Assembly (NCBI RefSeq): GCF_001586215.1
Contig: NZ_CP014634.1
Coordinates: forward strand, 2,170,001-2,234,000
Source: Corynebacterium simulans
Lineage (GTDB): Bacteria; Actinomycetota; Actinomycetes; Mycobacteriales; Mycobacteriaceae
Reading direction: 5' to 3'
DNA length: 64,000 nucleotides
Shown here: positions 60,601-64,000 of the stretch, one piece after another
Layout: each line of letters starts with the position of its first letter
Numbering within the stretch: position 1 is the stretch's first letter
The notes under the pieces: generated by a model
What the model saw: only the letters and a program-made list of their open reading frames with translations
Databases searched by the model: none
Told to the model about the DNA's origin: nothing
Position numbers and translations under genes: made by a program

Positions 60601-62541
60601 ATGGCACAAGGCAGAATTCCGGAGAGCGACATCCAAGCAATCCGTGAACGCGCGCCTTTGGAAGAAATAGTGGGCGAGTATGTACAGCTCAAACCAGCTG
60701 GTTATGACTCCATGAAAGGGCTGTCGCCCTTCAAGGAAGAGAAAACGCCTTCCTTCCACGTGCGCCCGCAGCGCGGTTATTATCACTGCTTTTCCACGGG
60801 CAAAGGCGGCGATGTTTTTAGCTTCCTGATGGAAATGGAGCAGGTCTCTTTCCCCGAAGCAGTCGAGGCGGTGGCCCAAAAGATTGGCTACCACATCAAT
60901 TACCAAGGCGGCAGCACCGGCAATCGCAACGAAAAACCTGGCACTCGGCAGCGCCTTATCGCGGCGAACAAGGCGGCCCACCAGTTCTACCGAGAGCAGC
61001 TAGAGACCCCGCAAGCAGCCAAGGCGCGCGAGTTCCTACTCGGTCGTGGCTTTGGCCGCGAGACCATCTATGACTTCGAGTGCGGTTATGCCCCGGAGGG
61101 GTGGGACACTGCCACCAAGCACCTTCTGCGCATGGGCTTTTCTTTTGAGGAGCTAGAGGCTGCTGGCATTTCCAAGATGGGCAAGCGCGGGCCCATCGAT
61201 CGCTTCCACCGCCGCCTGCTGTGGCCCATCAAGGACCTTTCGGGCAACGTCATTGGCTTTGGTGCCCGCAAGCTTTTTGAGGATGACAACCTGGGCAAGT
61301 ACATGAACACGCCTGAGACCATGCTCTATCGCAAGTCCAAGGTGCTCTTTGGCTTGGATTTGGCCAAGCGCAACATCGCGGAAGCACACCAAGCGGTGGT
61401 GGTGGAGGGCTACACCGACGTCATGGCGATGTATGCCGCAGGCGTGAAGACCGCCGTGGCCAGCTGTGGCACCGCGTTCGGCGGCGATCACCTGCAGGTC
61501 CTGCGCAGGTTGATGCTGGATGATTCCTACTTCAATGGCGAGCTCATCTACACCTTCGACGGTGATGAGGCTGGACAGAAAGCCGCGATGCGCGCTTTCC
61601 AAGGGGAGCAGTCCTTTACTGGGCAGTCTTTCGTTTCGGTGGCACCAGAGGGCATGGACCCTTGCGATTTGCGCCTGGCCAAGGGCGACGCCGCGGTGCG
61701 TGAGCTCATCGCGGACCGCATCCCGATGTTCGAGTTCGTCATCCAGTCGGTGCTTAGCGAATACCGCATCGATACCGCAGAGGGGCGTCTGCAAGCATTG
61801 CGTCGTGCGGTGCCCGTGGTGGCGCAGATTCGCGACGCCCCGCTGCAGCGTGAGTACGCCCGCCGCCTAGCTGGCTGGGTGGGTTGGCCCAACCCGGAGG
61901 AAGTCCTGCAGCAGGTCCAGCAGGAGGCTCGCCGGCCTAAGAAAAAGGACAAGAAGGCACGGCTTGCCGACGCCCCGATCAAAGCCGGCACGCCCGCTCC
62001 CGCACAACAGAACACTCCGGTCTTCCACGTGCCAAGCCCCCGTGAGACCCACCTGTGGCCGCAGCGGGAGGCCCTAAAGCTGGCCTTGCAGTACCCGGGC
62101 CTTGCCGGTTCTTACTTCGACGGGATTACCGCCGATGCGTACTCGAACGAGTCTTACCGCATCATCCGCGAGGCAATCTCTACTGTCGGTGGCGTTGCTG
62201 CCGGCGCCAACCTGCCCAGCGTGGAATGGATCGCCGCTGTGGCAGGGGAGATGCTCGATCTCACTGCGCGCAACTTTGTCAGTGAGCTTGCCGTGGAACC
62301 CATCAAGGTGGGCGATGAGTCCGATCCCAAGGCTTGGGAGGTTTATGCTGACAGCGTGCTTTCCCGCCTCCAGGAAGCCCGCGTGGGCGACCAAGTAGCC
62401 CAAATCAAGGCCCAACTAGGTCGCATGCGCCCCTCCGACGACGAGCAAGCTTATAACTCGCTTTTCGCCGACCTCGTCGCCCTCGAGCAGGCCCGCCGCG
62501 AGCTCAATGACAGGGCGTTTCGTGGGCCGCAGCCTAATTAG
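60601..62541 (+). CDS. dnaG: DNA primase with degenerate zinc-binding domain
   Basis: 646 residues. The TOPRIM catalytic core is intact: VVVEGYTDVMAM, SCGTAFGGDHL, IYTFDGDEAGQKAA and a C-terminal helicase-binding region. The N-terminal CHC2-type zinc site, normally C-x2-H-x17-C-x2-C, reads S42-x2-K45-x17-C63-x2-T66 (SPFKEEKTPSF and HCFSTG). Three of four ligands are therefore lost while the spacing is kept. DnaG makes RNA primers at the fork. A conserved substitution in the genus is possible. Confidence 0.95.
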   Translation: MAQGRIPESDIQAIRERAPLEEIVGEYVQLKPAGYDSMKGLSPFKEEKTPSFHVRPQRGYYHCFSTGKGGDVFSFLMEMEQVSFPEAVEAVAQKIGYHINYQGGSTGNRNEKPGTRQRLIAANKAAHQFYREQLETPQAAKAREFLLGRGFGRETIYDFECGYAPEGWDTATKHLLRMGFSFEELEAAGISKMGKRGPIDRFHRRLLWPIKDLSGNVIGFGARKLFEDDNLGKYMNTPETMLYRKSKVLFGLDLAKRNIAEAHQAVVVEGYTDVMAMYAAGVKTAVASCGTAFGGDHLQVLRRLMLDDSYFNGELIYTFDGDEAGQKAAMRAFQGEQSFTGQSFVSVAPEGMDPCDLRLAKGDAAVRELIADRIPMFEFVIQSVLSEYRIDTAEGRLQALRRAVPVVAQIRDAPLQREYARRLAGWVGWPNPEEVLQQVQQEARRPKKKDKKARLADAPIKAGTPAPAQQNTPVFHVPSPRETHLWPQREALKLALQYPGLAGSYFDGITADAYSNESYRIIREAISTVGGVAAGANLPSVEWIAAVAGEMLDLTARNFVSELAVEPIKVGDESDPKAWEVYADSVLSRLQEARVGDQVAQIKAQLGRMRPSDDEQAYNSLFADLVALEQARRELNDRAFRGPQPN

Positions 62542-62807
62542 TCTTCGTCGGGCTCGTAGATACGGTCGTGGCCGTCTAGCTGGTTTCCTTTGACGCGGCG
62601 GCCGCGGCTTAGATCCTTTACCTCTTTCATGCGGGGTTCTGGATCGAGCTTGTTTGCCACTGCCTTGCGGGTGGCGTTTACTGCGTTCTTGGTGACGGGG
62701 GAGTTGATCGCTTTTTCGTACGCGCCCTTGATCTGGTGATAACGCTTGCGGCCGGCCTTGGTACCAAAGACATAACCTGCGGCGGCGCCTACTACGAACT
62801 GGATCAT
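62538..62807 (-). CDS. Small YtxH-like protein, 89 residues
   Basis: The N-terminus MIQFVVGAAAGYVFGTKAGR is a short hydrophobic Gly-rich helix followed by a basic stretch, then a helical, charged C-terminus. The G-x-x-x-G-Y-x-x-G-T-K-A-G-R-K pattern is common in small actinobacterial membrane-associated proteins. Function unknown. It converges on dnaG with a 4-bp overlap. Confidence 0.65.
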   Translation of the reverse strand: MIQFVVGAAAGYVFGTKAGRKRYHQIKGAYEKAINSPVTKNAVNATRKAVANKLDPEPRMKEVKDLSRGRRVKGNQLDGHDRIYEPDED

Positions 62808-63222
62808 GGTTGGAGTATCTCACCCTTCAGGTAGTGATTTAACGCTAATAACCTCACCCAGCCTACCTGTATCGGTGGTGTAGTGGTGGGTACCCTCATT
62901 GATGAAATTTATTGTGACCGCTTCCCAACGCGGGTAAAGCACGATAGCTTAAAGACGTGACCGCTCGATCCTGTCTCCCGCAAGCGGCATCAGCCGCAAT
63001 AGCCATCGCCGCCCTGACCACGGCCGCCATCGGTGTTGTTCCTGTCAGCTCGGATTCGAACGAAGATAAAGTAAGCAGCGTCCGGAGCTAAGCCCAACTC
63101 GGCTAAGGTCCTCACTTTGCCGCAAAAGATCATCTTTTAGCCGGAAAAATTTAACCTTCTCGCCACCTTATGCAGCTAGCGTTCTGTGCGTTCTTGTTGC
63201 TAATTCAATGGAGAAAGTAAAT
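62808..63222. other. Intergenic region of about 415 bp
   Basis: It holds the possible small exported peptide gene at 62957-63091 and its -10-like hexamer at 62945-62950, then an A+T-richer leader before the acid phosphatase gene. A short motif rich in GGTGG/GTGGG lies near 62870-62895. No RNA gene is recognised. Confidence 0.5.
62957..63091 (+). CDS. Possible small exported peptide, 44 residues
   Basis: GTG-started frame beginning VTARSCLPQAASAAIAIAAL and continuing TTAAIGVVPVSSDSNEDKVS. It has a basic start, hydrophobic core and Ser/Ala region like a signal peptide, with a very short mature part. TAGCTT lies 6 nt before the GTG, fitting a leaderless promoter. It may be a real small gene or a degraded secreted-protein gene. 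Confidence 0.4.
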   Translation: MTARSCLPQAASAAIAIAALTTAAIGVVPVSSDSNEDKVSSVRS

Positions 63223-64000
63223 ATGGTTCGTCATCGTTATTCGATAGTTGCTACTTCCCGCCGTTCTGTAGCGGCCGCAATTCTGGCAGTGGGTGTAGCG
63301 GGTGCAGGCGCACATGTGAATCCTGCGCCAGCTAGTGCACAGTTATCGTCTTCGATGCCAGCGCTTACGGGGGCTGTTACCGGCTCGAGCAGTGGTGCCC
63401 CAGCAGTCCAGCATGACGGCGCACCAACCCCAACTCCATTCACCACCGACTACTTGGTTGGCTTTCCTTCCGATGTCTCTTCCTACCAATACGGCGTCTA
63501 CTGGGAAGTAGTCCGCATGTTTGACCATGTGAAGACCCAGCAGCCAATCATGGATGAGAACCTCGAAAAGGCCATTGCCATCAACAACGCTGCTGCCGAT
63601 GATCCAGCGCTGATTAAGCGCGCTCAGCAAGATGCGGCTGCCGACACTGACGGCGTGATGCTTGCGGTTTCTGACGCACTGGGTGAGGAGTTTGGCGGCG
63701 CTTTCCGCGATGCTCTTGCCGAGCATCGCCTGCCAAAGACGGAGTACCTGTTGGGAAATGGCTACCTAGCTCGTGCGGGCGGACTAGCTAGCTCTACCTT
63801 CGCGGAAAAGTACCACTTCAACGTGCGGCGTCCTTTCCAGGTAGCACCCGATGCTATTCACAAGTACAACGACGGTAAGAAGGACTATTACGGCACCACG
63901 CCGGCTTTCCCGTCTGGCCATACAAACCAGGCAACGTGGATCACCACGTTGATGGCCCACATGCTTCCGGAGGTCGCACCGCAGCTCGTGCTGCGCGGCG
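63223..64000 (+). CDS. Secreted class A-type acid phosphatase (PAP2 superfamily), N-terminal part
   Basis: About 259 residues are visible before the window ends. A signal peptide (about 1-44) ends near PAPASAQ. The phosphatase signature begins with K-x6-R-P (EKYHFNVRRPF) and PSGH (PAFPSGHTNQ); the third motif lies beyond the window. It is expected in the wall or medium and releases phosphate from organic esters. The ATG at 63223 has GGAGAAAG upstream; an ATG five codons earlier is in frame. Confidence 0.85.
   Translation, partial: MVRHRYSIVATSRRSVAAAILAVGVAGAGAHVNPAPASAQLSSSMPALTGAVTGSSSGAPAVQHDGAPTPTPFTTDYLVGFPSDVSSYQYGVYWEVVRMFDHVKTQQPIMDENLEKAIAINNAAADDPALIKRAQQDAAADTDGVMLAVSDALGEEFGGAFRDALAEHRLPKTEYLLGNGYLARAGGLASSTFAEKYHFNVRRPFQVAPDAIHKYNDGKKDYYGTTPAFPSGHTNQATWITTLMAHMLPEVAPQLVLRG

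Overview
This window is chromosomal DNA of a Corynebacterium or a very close relative. The evidence is gene content and order: comEA-comEC-holA; rpsT next to lepA; aecD-brnQ-flavin monooxygenase; idi; malQ; fadD; hemW-hrcA-dnaJ2-rsmE-phoH-ybeY; era-recO-uppS-zur-ArsR-glyS; and dgt-(RNase/barstar)-dnaG. The DNA has moderately high G+C. Many genes look leaderless, with a TAnnnT -10 hexamer 6 to 8 nt before the start codon. I saw no tRNA, rRNA, CRISPR array, transposase or prophage gene. The species cannot be fixed from this window.

Layout. 1-3652: end of comEA, a comEC without its C-terminal hydrolase domain, holA, an ankyrin protein and a LysE-type exporter. 3639-5706: a type II restriction-modification pair. 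5780-8688: rpsT, then a PemK-type toxin and lepA diverging from an 18-nt shared promoter. 8850-16974: accessory genes: an HNH nuclease, an M20 amidohydrolase, and two closely related histidine kinase/response regulator pairs interleaved with a CPBP protease and a PrsW-type protease. 17028-24245: a FUSC membrane protein and a GntR-headed peptide-type ABC importer. 24376-30054: flavin monooxygenase, brnQ, aecD, an ABC exporter. 30055-37711: lipoprotein-idi, esterase, two tiny membrane proteins, malQ, fadD, and an unknown gene. 37797-49290: core stress and ribosome-maturation genes, with two DUF559-like nuclease paralogues, each beside copies of a 96-97 bp inverted-repeat element. 49378-57973: era, recO, uppS, zinc regulators, glyS, two tandem unknowns, a TPM-domain protein and a YdcF protein. 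58107-64000: a 37-residue amphipathic peptide gene, dgt, a secreted RNase with a barstar-like inhibitor, dnaG, and the start of a secreted acid phosphatase.

Most notable points. (1) Three copies of a 96-97 bp element with 16-bp terminal inverted repeats. Two flank an intact DUF559-like gene in opposite orientation; the third forms a near-perfect 33-bp-arm hairpin beside a paralogue that has lost its predicted catalytic residues. (2) Five same-strand gene junctions in which the upstream stop codon is also the first three bases of the next gene's -10 hexamer, followed by a leaderless start. (3) Overlapping divergent -10 elements serving both a PemK toxin and lepA. (4) A doubled two-component/intramembrane-protease cluster with a 22-bp palindrome at one start. 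(5) A DNA primase missing three of its four zinc ligands. (6) An RNase Sa-like enzyme translationally coupled to a short barstar-like protein. All functional statements come from reading the sequence; no database search was run.
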